Shown piece after piece: positions 47,145-55,722 of a stretch of DNA of 64,000 nucleotides. How positions within the stretch are numbered: position 1 is the stretch's first letter; each line of letters begins with the position of its first letter. The position numbers and the translations under genes were made by a program. This DNA comes from Unio delphinus (lineage: Eukaryota > Mollusca > Bivalvia > Unionida > Unionidae), in the NCBI GenBank assembly GCA_029339505.1, contig JAQISU010000094.1, positions 2,820,001 to 2,884,000 of the forward strand. Reading direction: 5' to 3'. Below the pieces are notes generated by a model. The model saw only the letters and a list, made by a program, of their open reading frames with translations, did not search any database and had not been told where the DNA came from.

Positions 47145-50100
47145 CTATTGATCGTGGACGATGTCCCTTTTTATATGCTGCCCAATTTTGACGTGACCGT
47201 ACGGGAGAGTGAAGTGATTGGGAAGTCGTACTCTCTTTTGGTACACGATTTGGTAGACTTTTTCCAAAGGTCGGCTAACGATTTGGTGTGTGGGTAAACG
47301 GACAATCTTGTGCGGTTCGTGGGTAGTCACTTGAAACGTTTCATCCTGTCCCGACTGTAAGGCTTCTTGAAGCACGTCAAAGTTCACCACTTGACTGGTG
47401 CGATAATTAAGAGTCAGTCCTTTCACTTTACATTTGGTGTGCATTTTTCCTTGGGGGTCTCGGTATTCGTAGCCGTAATTTTTAGGACCGCCACTTGCAA
47501 AACTTAGAATCTTGTCGTCGGGATGTTCATCGGTCCAGGCTCCTAAACGGTCTCCTTCGATGACAGGGTTACAATCGTTCGGTCGGTGAATGTAGATGCA
47601 ACTGTCTGTGTCAAAATACAACACGCGATCTCCTAACAGTTCTAACACTTCGTACAATTTTAAGCGAGCGTGGGCTGTCACGTAAGCCGCAATGATGACA
47701 TTTCCAAATTTGTCGGCTTCTACAAAGTCTAGTTCTTCTTCGTAATTGACTAAGATCAAGTCCTCACGAATGACGTCCACGTGTTTCATGACTTTGGTTG
47801 GGTCGTGAATCATCTGGAAGTAGCGAGACGGCTCGGACAAATACTCCGTCTTGGGTAAAGATGGACGTTGTGCCATTTTACCCCACAAACAATTGAGCAT
47901 GACTTTGGCAAACGATCGCCTTCCTTCATTTTTCTCGATGTGGTCTAAAGTGATACCTTCCTGCTCCCGATATTTTTCTTTGAATATCTTTTGGTCTTCG
48001 GGAGTGTGACACCAGGAAGGATAGCCACTAGCTTCTTGTTTTAGTTTTAAAAAGGAATCCACGTAGTCTGCAAAAATACCTTTCTGTCTCTCGTCGCCCT
48101 TGCAGTATTGTTGTGTTTTGGGAAAGTGGTAAATTTCGTACACTTCTAACAGTTGGTATCCCATGTCCAGAGCTTTAAACAATTCCACACTCACCCACGT
48201 TCCTGTCAAGGTACGTTCTTCCTGAGTGTGATGACAAGGTTGGTCTTGGTTGCACGTTTCAGCACATGTGCGACACAAAGGAAACATCAGTTTTCCTTGG
48301 CAATGGTGAGGTAAAACGGGATGGTACAAGTCTGTGGGTGGCAAGACTTTACACTTGATCAATCCTTCGTACTGACGAATGTGGTCCAAGTCAATGTGTT
48401 CTGTCATCAATTCTGGATGCCCTACGGGAAAGTGACAATATTTACACACGTAAGGATACAATGAACACACGTCCAAGTATTTGATTTCTTCTTCTCCTTT
48501 CTCCTCGTCCGCCTGGTACAGCAAACAAGTGGCATTCGTTCGTCCTCCGTACAAACTATCCCGGGGGTTCAATGGGTCCACCCACTTGTAACTTTCTACG
48601 ATGCGTTTAAACTCGGGATCGGTTTTCAAACGCTGATCGTACTCGTGTTCCCACATTTCCACTACCTGGTATCCTTGTTGTTCTAACTTCAAACGTCGTT
48701 GACACGTGGTCTGGTACAAATCTTCCATAGTTCGTTGTAAAAACTGATTTTTGATGTCACGCTGAGGGTAGCACATAGGACATCCGTGAAATAAGCATCC
48801 GTTAAACTCGTACACGATCTGAGGGTTTTCTAAGTCCCAACCATCCACTGAATACGTTCCAATAATCTTTTCGTCTCCTCCGTTGCGAGCGTGTTGGATC
48901 CATTTGTCTTCCTTGTCGCACAAGTAATGGAGCCAGCGCAGGGCTTTGACTGAGTATTGACGTTTAACAAAGTTCGTCGTTTGAGGACTGATGACCGCTA
49001 GAGTATTTTCAGGCATAAAGCGTTTTCGGTACACTAAAGAACACGCTTTGGCAATGGTACAAGCTTCTTTCAAAGGATCGATCCCTCCGTACTCCATGAA
49101 CAATTCTCGAAATTTTCCACAGCAACGTCGTAAAATGTCCACGTCAGATCGACAGTACTTTAACATTTCTTCTTGAAAGTCAAAAAGGTCCGAGGCATGA
49201 GTCTGGTACCAAGCGAAGAAAGCTTCTCGTTGTTCGGTACGCATGTTGTCAGGGTCGTAATAGTGAGCCTCCGGCAAATGGGGTAGAACGGCATATTGAT
49301 TGGCTTCGGTATTGAAAAAGTGTGGAAAATAACCTTTAACCAATTCTGTCATTCCAAACGTTTTAGGCATGCGACTCAATGGCATGGCCAAGTAACACAT
49401 CGAATCTTTAAACTGTACTTGTCCTACTTGCATAGAAATGATTTTAGCTCCGTTCAAAGTCACTTGAGGTCGTTCGGTACATTGTTCCGCATAGTATCTG
49501 AGCAGAAATTGCCCATCGTATCCCGAAAAATTGTGAGCCATGACCGTAGCATGGCAATGACAATTACCGTAACGTTCGATGTCTTCTGTACTCCACGTTT
49601 CGTCAATGGGGTTTAAGATCCATCGGGCAAACTTGGCTAACGTGTTTGACCCTCGAAAGATTTTTTCACGTCCTCCAGGAATCTTGTTGCAGTGAGGGCA
49701 ATAACTAAAGATAGGTTCTTGGATGCACTGTTCGCACGCACGGTGAGCTACGCAGAAATTGGGAATGTGAATACCGGTTTCTTGCATGCATTCGAAATCA
49801 AAAAAGATAAAATTCCCTTTCTTCTGGGTATCTTCTGAATGGGGTTGGTATTTTTGAATGAAGCATTCGTGTTCCAAGTCCACGATTTGGTGACAAATGT
49901 GACATCGTTTCTTCCCTCGACAAACGTGAAACTTGGCACTATTGGTACGTATGCCTTGTCCACAAGTAGGGCACAATCTCAGAAGTTGACAAGTGTTTTT
50001 CTGCTGTGAACCTTGCATCTTCAAATGTTGTTGGTAACAGGTAGGACTGACAAAAGTGCGCTGACACACAGGGCAATGCACTCTTTCTTTTCCTTGGTCC

Positions 50101-51218
50101 AGACAAGGTTGTGAGGCTAAACATCCCTCACATTTTGATCCACAATGTTTGTGTTGTTCTCGATTGTTATAACCATAGTCACATTTTTCACAGTAGTAAC
50201 CGTATCCCAGGAATCCAGTGATACTGGTAATGGTATCAAAATGACCATCGTGATGATAGACGTGAATGTATTTTCCGTCTTTGAAATCGTGGCCTCGAAA
50301 CAAAAGAGGTCCACGCACTTCTTGAGGGTGTACTTTCAAGGTGTAACGTGGAGCCAAGACGTCTTGTAATTGTTGCATTTCTGGAATGCCACAAGGAGTG
50401 TCTTTGGATATCCCCGCTTGCTGTAACAGGAGTTCTGCTTCACTTCGTTGTTTGGCTCGGTCCGATTGTTGAATAGTTTTCCAGGCTCTTTTCCATTCTA
50501 CCGTGTCGTTCTTGTTGGCATACGTTCGTCCCACGACGACAGCACGGGCTAAACACATCTGGTCTTGAGGATTGTTAATTCGGACGAGACTTAGTTTGGT
50601 GCTGCGAAGGCTGTCGACCAATAATACTTTTTTGCGTCCTGTCCCCTGGGGAAGAGACACGTGGGTCATGAAAAGTGTGGCTTTTCCATCGTCAATGTGA
50701 AACTTGTCATTGGATTGTTGCACATGTTGAATTTTGTCAATGACTTTAGAAGGTGTCAGTTCTGATGGACTAGTAAATTCGATCCAAACGGGAGACTTTA
50801 AATTATCGTGATGAATAGAAAGTCTCAAGCGATCGTCTTCTTTGGCTTGACATTGCTGTTTCAGTGCAGTTAACACAGAATCCCACACCTCAGTAATGAA
50901 CCCTTCTGTATTCTCCAAAGGTACATTGGACTTGAAATCTTTAAACTTTACGGCATACGTGTAAGCCGTTGTTCTAAATTTTCGAGAGGAACGCTTTTCT
51001 GTCTCTCGAATGTGATAGTAATTTTCAGGGTTAACTAAGGGTAGTGTACTTTGCTTGGACGTCGATTGCTTAGGTGTAAATTCGGGCTCACTCATGTCAT
51101 CTTCAAAATCACTGGCATGAATTTGAGCCAAGACTTCAGCTACTGTACTAGGCGATACATTACGTTTCTGTCTCTTACTGTCTTTTCCTTTCTCCACAGC
51201 ATGATGTGACCTTTTCAT
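47145..51218 (-). CDS. PolB: Protein-primed family-B DNA polymerase (Polinton PolB), intact
   Basis: 1357 aa, the longest frame in the window. A basic N-terminus (KRSHHAVEKGKDSKRQKR) leads to a Cys/His-rich zinc region (~345-460: YCEKCDYGYNNREQHKHC). The exonuclease motifs are IFFDFE (~475), AHNFSGYDGQF (~563) and YCRSDVDIL (~689). An inserted domain around 808 (YEFNGCLFHGCPMC) resembles the Vsr-like endonuclease insertion of Polinton polymerases. The polymerase motifs are YLDVCSLYPYV (A, ~918), KVMLNCLWGK (B, ~1108) and LYFDTDSCIY (C, ~1203). All catalytic aspartates are present. It replicates the linear genome, presumably from a terminal protein. Transcribed divergently from the CCHC gene. 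Confidence 0.95.
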   Translation of the reverse strand: MKRSHHAVEKGKDSKRQKRNVSPSTVAEVLAQIHASDFEDDMSEPEFTPKQSTSKQSTLPLVNPENYYHIRETEKRSSRKFRTTAYTYAVKFKDFKSNVPLENTEGFITEVWDSVLTALKQQCQAKEDDRLRLSIHHDNLKSPVWIEFTSPSELTPSKVIDKIQHVQQSNDKFHIDDGKATLFMTHVSLPQGTGRKKVLLVDSLRSTKLSLVRINNPQDQMCLARAVVVGRTYANKNDTVEWKRAWKTIQQSDRAKQRSEAELLLQQAGISKDTPCGIPEMQQLQDVLAPRYTLKVHPQEVRGPLLFRGHDFKDGKYIHVYHHDGHFDTITSITGFLGYGYYCEKCDYGYNNREQHKHCGSKCEGCLASQPCLDQGKERVHCPVCQRTFVSPTCYQQHLKMQGSQQKNTCQLLRLCPTCGQGIRTNSAKFHVCRGKKRCHICHQIVDLEHECFIQKYQPHSEDTQKKGNFIFFDFECMQETGIHIPNFCVAHRACEQCIQEPIFSYCPHCNKIPGGREKIFRGSNTLAKFARWILNPIDETWSTEDIERYGNCHCHATVMAHNFSGYDGQFLLRYYAEQCTERPQVTLNGAKIISMQVGQVQFKDSMCYLAMPLSRMPKTFGMTELVKGYFPHFFNTEANQYAVLPHLPEAHYYDPDNMRTEQREAFFAWYQTHASDLFDFQEEMLKYCRSDVDILRRCCGKFRELFMEYGGIDPLKEACTIAKACSLVYRKRFMPENTLAVISPQTTNFVKRQYSVKALRWLHYLCDKEDKWIQHARNGGDEKIIGTYSVDGWDLENPQIVYEFNGCLFHGCPMCYPQRDIKNQFLQRTMEDLYQTTCQRRLKLEQQGYQVVEMWEHEYDQRLKTDPEFKRIVESYKWVDPLNPRDSLYGGRTNATCLLYQADEEKGEEEIKYLDVCSLYPYVCKYCHFPVGHPELMTEHIDLDHIRQYEGLIKCKVLPPTDLYHPVLPHHCQGKLMFPLCRTCAETCNQDQPCHHTQEERTLTGTWVSVELFKALDMGYQLLEVYEIYHFPKTQQYCKGDERQKGIFADYVDSFLKLKQEASGYPSWCHTPEDQKIFKEKYREQEGITLDHIEKNEGRRSFAKVMLNCLWGKMAQRPSLPKTEYLSEPSRYFQMIHDPTKVMKHVDVIREDLILVNYEEELDFVEADKFGNVIIAAYVTAHARLKLYEVLELLGDRVLYFDTDSCIYIHRPNDCNPVIEGDRLGAWTDEHPDDKILSFASGGPKNYGYEYRDPQGKMHTKCKVKGLTLNYRTSQVVNFDVLQEALQSGQDETFQVTTHEPHKIVRLPTHQIVSRPLEKVYQIVYQKRVRLPNHFTLPYGHVKIGQHIKRDIVHDQ

Positions 51219-51353
51219 CTTGTCTGCAAAAAGTCAAATGACTACCTTTTAAAGACCATAACCCCTATATATTCATGTTCGATCCGTGCATATATATAAA
51301 GGGTTAGTGTCTAACGGTTCAGTATTCCTTTCACTCTCACATTGACCAGAACG
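51219..51353. promoter_or_regulatory. Divergent promoter between PolB and CCHC gene
   Basis: For the plus-strand gene, CATATATATAAAGGG lies at about 51289-51303, 50 bp ahead of its ATG. For PolB, CTTTAAAAGG (minus strand, about 51250) is the best TATA candidate. No other gene fits in this gap. Confidence 0.55.
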
Positions 51354-51827
51354 ATGGAAGAACCTACACAAGTGGAACTTCTCATTAGAGCTTTACGTGG
51401 GGTCATACGAAAGTTTTCGTCAGACCAGCCGACAGCCTACTCTCCCTCCTATCGAGATAAAAGTCAAGATACTTGCTATATCTGTAAGAAGAAAGGACAT
51501 TGGGCTACAGAATGTTCAGATCGTAACAAAAATAAAAAAGGCTACAATAGAGACAAAAGTCAAGATACCTGTTATTATTGTAAAGAGAAAGGACATTGGT
51601 CTCCAAACTGCCCTAAGAAACAACAGGAGCAGGAGGAGGAGGAGGAGGTGGAGGAAGAGGAGGAGGAGGAGGAGGAAAGAAATTCTGAACAGGAGGAGAA
51701 AGAGGTACCCTCCTCCAAGGAAGAACCCCGTCACGTTCACAAAAACAAGAAAAGAAGACGAAACGAAAGTGAAGAGGAAGAAAAAAAAGCTGTGACAGTA
51801 AAGAAAATGAAAAAACAGAAAGAGTGA
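51354..51827 (+). CDS. Double CCHC zinc-knuckle protein with acidic/basic tail
   Basis: 157 aa from ATG at 51354. Two retroviral-type knuckles: DTCYICKKKGHWATEC (C41, C44, H49, C54) and DTCYYCKEKGHWSPNC (C73, C76, H81, C86), each preceded by YRDKSQ or NRDKSQ, so they arose by duplication. A long Glu run (EEEEEVEEEEEEEEE) and a basic tail (KKMKKQKE) follow. It likely binds single-stranded nucleic acid. Unusual in a DNA element; similar knuckles occur in retroviral Gag. AATAAA at 51910-51915 follows, so it is polyadenylated, unlike its accessory neighbours. Confidence 0.75.
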   Translation: MEEPTQVELLIRALRGVIRKFSSDQPTAYSPSYRDKSQDTCYICKKKGHWATECSDRNKNKKGYNRDKSQDTCYYCKEKGHWSPNCPKKQQEQEEEEEVEEEEEEEEERNSEQEEKEVPSSKEEPRHVHKNKKRRRNESEEEEKKAVTVKKMKKQKE

Positions 51828-51909
51828 AACAGAAGAAAACCTATGAACTTTTTTAAAGTGGTCTTGTGTTATGTTATGTTGTGATATTGAATTGTGTCGT
51901 TTGTACTAG

Positions 51910-51915
51910 AATAAA
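51910..51915 (+). terminator. Poly(A) signal AATAAA for the CCHC gene
   Basis: AGAATAAACTAAAG, 83 nt past the stop at 51827. Confidence 0.6.
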
Positions 51916-52088
51916 CTAAAGAGAAAAAACGTAAGTGTCTCTTGGTTTTGATTTGATAGTATAATTACCTACACTCACACATTCATTCACTCACACGTAC
52001 ATCATGGGTTTTTAAAAACATAAAGGACTTTTGAGTTTTCATTGAAATAGGCAATTGACATAGTATTTCTTTTCGAAATAATTGGAGT

Positions 52089-52104
52089 GGTCCTGAAAAG
52101 GACC
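52089..52104 (-). terminator. Histone-type 3' stem-loop downstream of the 212-aa gene
   Basis: Minus strand GGTCCTTTTCAGGACC: perfect 6-bp stem, TTTC loop, ACCAAC 5' flank, ACTCC 3' flank; GAAAAGA follows 14 nt downstream. About 34 nt past the stop at 52138. The block after it (GAAATACTATGTCAATTGCC) also follows the copy at 34369. Confidence 0.85.
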
Positions 52105-52137
52105 GTTGGTGTTTTGTGTATTTAAAACAAAACAAAC

Positions 52138-52776
52138 TCAGAAACGGGATGAAATCCTCTTGAGCTGTCTTAAGCCTTTGCCACGGCCAAGGCCTACTTC
52201 GGGACTGGTGGTTCCTGTCAATGATTTGGTAGAAATCACTAACGGTGGTAAGGTAGACGTAGTCACAGAGAGATCGGGTTGTTTCGCTCGAGAAGGTCTT
52301 TTTCTCTTCGGTTGTGATAAAGAAGTCTGATACATTTGTTTCAGACTCTTTAACTCAGCTAAAATATCTAAAAGTACCGTCGTAACCGTTTGATTTTCAC
52401 TATTTTCTTTCTGTCCTTGGTCTTCATTCTTCTCCGTTGCTGCTACTGTTTCTTCCTGGTGTTTTCTTCTTGCTTCTTCTTCTTCCTGCTGTTGCATAAG
52501 AAAAGCTTGTTCTTCTACTTTCTGTTGTTGTAAAAATCGCTCCAATGCTTCTTTTTGTCTCTGCTTAAAATCATCGACGTGTCCATAAGAAGATACAGAA
52601 GGCAACGAAGGTTCCGGAATAAATTCTTGCGATGTTAAAAAATCCACAATATCCCAGTTAAAATCCACTTCTTCTGGATGTAGATTTGTCATGACTTTAG
52701 TAGTCACTGTTGGTCCATGACTTGCTGTCTCTACTCCTGTCTCACTCCAATTCATTGTCTTCTTACTGTCCGCCAT
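52138..52776 (-). CDS. Acidic coiled-coil accessory protein (unknown)
   Basis: 212 aa from ATG at 52776 (MADSKKTMNWSETGVETASH); the longer frame to 52917 reads through the TATA box. Helical and charged (KQRQKEALERFLQQQKVEEQ, AFLMQQQEEEEARRKHQEET), a leucine-rich helix (TTVLLDILAELKSLKQMYQT) and a basic C-terminus (QPKRKRPSRAKQPDLS, RGKGLRQLKRISSRF). The Glu-Ser-rich and basic pattern is consistent with a nuclear regulatory protein. No catalytic motif. Not obviously related to the left-end genes except in composition. Confidence 0.65.
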   Translation of the reverse strand: MADSKKTMNWSETGVETASHGPTVTTKVMTNLHPEEVDFNWDIVDFLTSQEFIPEPSLPSVSSYGHVDDFKQRQKEALERFLQQQKVEEQAFLMQQQEEEEARRKHQEETVAATEKNEDQGQKENSENQTVTTVLLDILAELKSLKQMYQTSLSQPKRKRPSRAKQPDLSVTTSTLPPLVISTKSLTGTTSPEVGLGRGKGLRQLKRISSRF

Positions 52777-52994
52777 GATTGACAACTCTCTTGAATCGAT
52801 GGACTGCGCACAGGTGCTAGTACCTCTATATAGAAAAGGTGACGTCACAGACTGCTCTCTTCCGATTGGATGGCTGTGTCTGACTTTTGTAACGCACGTT
52901 TGGATTGGTGGATACACTCAAGCCGTTTCAATCCGCTCTTCCCCTATAAATAACCGCAGTACACGGCATTCAATTCACCTGTTCTCATCAGAAG
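52777..52994. promoter_or_regulatory. Divergent promoter with two TATA boxes and a CRE site
   Basis: TATA for the minus gene: CTATATAGAA region at 52826-52839. TATA for the plus gene: TATAAATA at 52945-52952. Next to the first lies the perfect CRE palindrome TGACGTCA at 52840-52847, the site for CREB/ATF-type factors. Together they make a compact two-way promoter with a host-style control site. Confidence 0.7.
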
Positions 52995-53228
52995 ATGTGG
53001 ACTAATGTTGAATCGTCAACCCTTGTGTCAAGTATGCTGTTTAGGACTGACATACCCATGTATGTCAGATCATCATGGAGTGTCATTGATAGGACGGAGA
53101 CAGCCTATTGGAAGAGAAGAGTCTATGTGGAAAGACAAGGTTGCTTGAAGAGAGTTCTCTTCTATGGACCCACAGTAAGGAGAAGTTTAAGGAAGAGAAG
53201 AAGATCTGTAAGATGTCCTCTGTGTTAA
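52995..53228 (+). CDS. Small basic C-terminal-tail protein (unknown)
   Basis: 77 aa (MWTNVESSTLVSSMLFRTDI). Ends in an arginine-rich tail (RRSLRKRRRSVRCPLC), a likely nuclear or nucleic-acid-binding signal. It starts 43 bp after the TATA box, and its transcript ends at the TIR-borne stem-loop. Function unknown. Confidence 0.6.
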   Translation: MWTNVESSTLVSSMLFRTDIPMYVRSSWSVIDRTETAYWKRRVYVERQGCLKRVLFYGPTVRRSLRKRRRSVRCPLC

Positions 53229-53255
53229 CAAGACAACGTTAACATTACACCTAAC

Positions 53256-53271
53256 GGTCCTTTTCAGGGCC
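53256..53271 (+). terminator. Histone-type 3' stem-loop (right TIR copy)
   Basis: GGTCCTTTTCAGGGCC: 6-bp stem with one G-U pair, TTTC loop, ACTCA 3' flank, GAAAAGA 13 nt further. This is the TIR partner of the stem-loop at 33204-33219 and serves the 77-aa gene. Confidence 0.85.
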
Positions 53272-53598
53272 ACTCATAAGTCTCGAAAAGATAGTAGCTT
53301 TCATTGCCACCCCTTTTTTCCTTGTTTTATTTCCCATGTTATATTTCCCTTGACGCTATATAGTCCCACAATGTTCAATTCCCCTTGACGCTAGATAGAC
53401 CCACAATGTTCAATTCCCCTTGACGCTAGATAGTCCCACCATGTTCAATTCCCCTTGACGCTAGATAGTCCCACCATGTTAAATTTCCCTTGACGCTAGA
53501 TAGTCCCCACCATGTTAAATTCCCCTTGACGCTAGATGTTCCCAAGCTGTTTTACATAGGATTTTCCCATTGACGCTAGAGTATCCCCATACACTACT
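53256..53598 (-). repeat. Element 2 right terminal inverted repeat
   Basis: Inverted copy of 32877-33219 including seven internal repeats with TTGACGCTAGATAG. Ends CATACACTACT, followed by the TCTGTC target duplication. Confidence 0.93.
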
Positions 53599-53965
53599 TC
53601 TGTCTCAATTAGAATAATACAAACAATTAGTCTTTCAACTATTTATTGTATGGTGAGGATCTTCCAAATACATTTAGACATGTCAAAAATATAACTGAAG
53701 TTAGCTGATGGTCTTGAATGTCTCCATGAACAAAAGACACAATGTAAAGATATATTTTCTTCTACTGATTTCGGAGTGAAAACTGAGTTAAACCTTAGTT
53801 GATTTTCAGAGAATCAAACTTAAGTTTCGTCCAAGTTGTATTCACACATAGAAAATTCATCTACAATAAGGTACTAAAAATTCATCCTTCGGTGCGGTGT
53901 TGGGTGAGGTTGTTGGGGGATGCGGTTTTATTTTGACATGGTATATTTTCTTTTCTATTATTATA

Positions 53966-54016
<51 letters not shown>
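53599..54016. other. Host sequence with an (ATT)n microsatellite
   Basis: The partial 59-bp repeat unit continues to about 53635, then unique AT-rich sequence leads to an (ATT)n run at 53950-54016. No gene. Confidence 0.7.
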
Positions 54017-54273
54017 TGTAGTGTAAGCCTTAATCTAATTAGCTTTGAAATATCACTTGACAGTAAATGTAATCAGATATCCCACAATGGACTAGAACTG
54101 ATACACACCAACAGCTGATTTATGTTGTACATTAGTAGGGTTTTAAGTTCCACAGCAAATATACTCTCAGGGCAGACTTTACTCCCTTTCCTAGCTGTAT
54201 TGATGTCTTGTATTGAATAAATTCTACATAACGCCTTCTACAGTTATTCTTCAATAACAAATAACATTATACA
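54017..54273 (+). repeat. 5' LTR
   Basis: 257 bp starting TGTAGTGTAAGCC and ending ATTATACA. Contains the AATAAA-like TGAATAAATTC near its 3' end. TGGTGGCAGCGG immediately follows as candidate primer-binding site. Confidence 0.85.
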
Positions 54274-54319
54274 TGGTGGCAGCGGTAAAAATACAGGATT
54301 GAAATTATCAGAGTTGAAA

Positions 54320-54816
54320 ATGGTTTCATTTCAATTTACAAATCCGGACAAAGTTGACTTTTCGAGACCTGAAACTTGGGAAAAGTGGTTTCGGCGCTTT
54401 GAGCGCTTTCGTCAAGCGTCTGGACTTGTGAAAAAGAGGAAGAAATTCAAGTGAATACCTTGATTTATTCCATGGGAAGTGAGGCTGATGACATTTTGTC
54501 TTCGTTCAACCTGACAGAGGAAGATCAAAATAAGTGAAAGCCTGTGACAGATAGATTCATGCGATATTTCATTCCAAAGATGAATATAATATTTGAAAGA
54601 GCAAATTTTAATCAAAGAAAAGAGGAAGAGGGAGAAATAGTAGACACTTTTGTTACTGTTATCTATGTGTTAGCAGATAATTGTAATTTCGGGTCACTAC
54701 ATGATGAAATGATCAGAGATCGACTTGTAATTGGACTGCGAGATTCAAAACTCTCAGAAAAATTGCAGTTAGATGCGAATCTAACTCTAGAATCTGCCGT
54801 TAGTCAAGCTCGATAA
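54320..54816 (+). pseudogene. gag: Degenerate gag (capsid region)
   Basis: Begins ATG (MVSFQFTNPDKVDFSRPETW), loses frame near 54440, and continues in another frame from about 54450 with SMGSEADDILSSFNLTEEDQ and a further piece at 54544-54816 (IIFERANFNQRKEEEGEIVD, LHDEMIRDRLVIGLRDSKLS). The pattern is that of Ty3/gypsy Gag (retrotrans_gag). At least one shift and stops at 54537 and 54816 make it non-functional. Confidence 0.8.
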
Positions 54817-54825
54817 AATGAGGCG

Positions 54826-55722
54826 GTGAAAAAGCAGCAAACAACGATACGAGCAAGTGGAGAACGAATAACTAAAACGGATGCAGTAAAATCGTCTTCA
54901 CTGAAATATTGGAAGCAGAAAAATAAATTTCCAAATTCTCAACAAAATAATGTCAACAGAAAAGGATGCATGAGATGTGGAAAGAAAGGAAATCATTCTC
55001 GAGACCAATGTCCAGCAAAAGAAGTAGAATGCCATAAGTGTAAGAAAAGCGGACACTATGGAAAATGCTGTCTGTCAAAATCAACAGTTCGCACAATAGA
55101 ATCGAGAGCGGAATCTGGATTTCTAGAGACTATTAGCACAAAGAAGGGTCAACCATGGATAACGCGGGTGAGATTGAACAACATTTCTCTTTTATTCAAG
55201 ATTGATACTGGAGCTGATGTGAATGTAATTCCTGAGAAGGATTTACAAAAAATCGGAGAACAAAAACTTTCAAAGTCTGATCGAAAACTATATGGACCTG
55301 GAAACTCTGAACTTAAAGTGCTGGGAAATTTGACATGTGGATTGGAATCAAACAATGCATTCAGTGTACAAGACATATTTGTTGTGAAGGGACGGAATCA
55401 GGCACTCTTTGGTAGGCCCGCGATTCACGCTCTTAAGATTATTGAACAGGTAAATATATCCTCCGTAAATGCCTCAAATAAAACTTCACAAAATGCAAGC
55501 GAAATTCAGGATAAGTCCATAAATTTAAATAGGGACTATCGCGAGAAATATCCAAATTTGTTTAAAGGTCTAGGGAAAACAAAATGGTTCTATAACATAA
55601 CTCTGGACAAAAATACCAAACCTTATGCCTTATCTACCCCAAAAAAGCTTCCTATCCCTTTATTGAATAAAGTTCAAGAGGAGTTGGATAGAATGGAAAA
55701 AATGGGGTTATTTCAAAAATAG
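54826..55722 (+). pseudogene. Gag zinc knuckles plus aspartic protease
   Basis: Two knuckles (CMRCGKKGNHSRDQC and CHKCKKSGHYGKCC), then the protease core FKIDTGADVNVIPE with the DTGA catalytic site and an LFGRPAIHAL flap-like end. The frame then enters the beginning of reverse transcriptase (TKPYALSTPKKLPIPLLNKV) and stops at 55720. Confidence 0.85.

Larger units (their letters stand above)
32877..53598. mobile_element. Element 2: Polinton / adintovirus-like integrated DNA virus, complete with TIRs
   Basis: A 20.7-kb unit with ~340-bp TIRs beginning AGTAGTGTATGGGG and a perfect 6-bp target duplication (TCTGTC at 32871-32876 and 53599-53604), the Polinton signature. It encodes PolB, integrase with chromodomain, adenain-like protease, packaging ATPase, major capsid, penton and small core proteins, with a large accessory set at both ends. 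Everything except the integrase reads as intact, so insertion is probably recent. Base composition and codon use are less AT-rich than Element 1. Confidence 0.96.

Noticed and set aside
51516..51740. Leucine-rich minus-strand ORF resembling a membrane protein
   Set aside because: Antisense of the glutamate run in the CCHC gene.
32877..53598. LxCxE-type (pRb-binding) oncoprotein as in some adintoviruses
   Set aside because: I scanned the accessory proteins and found no LxCxE motif; S-phase coupling is suggested only by the histone-type 3' ends.
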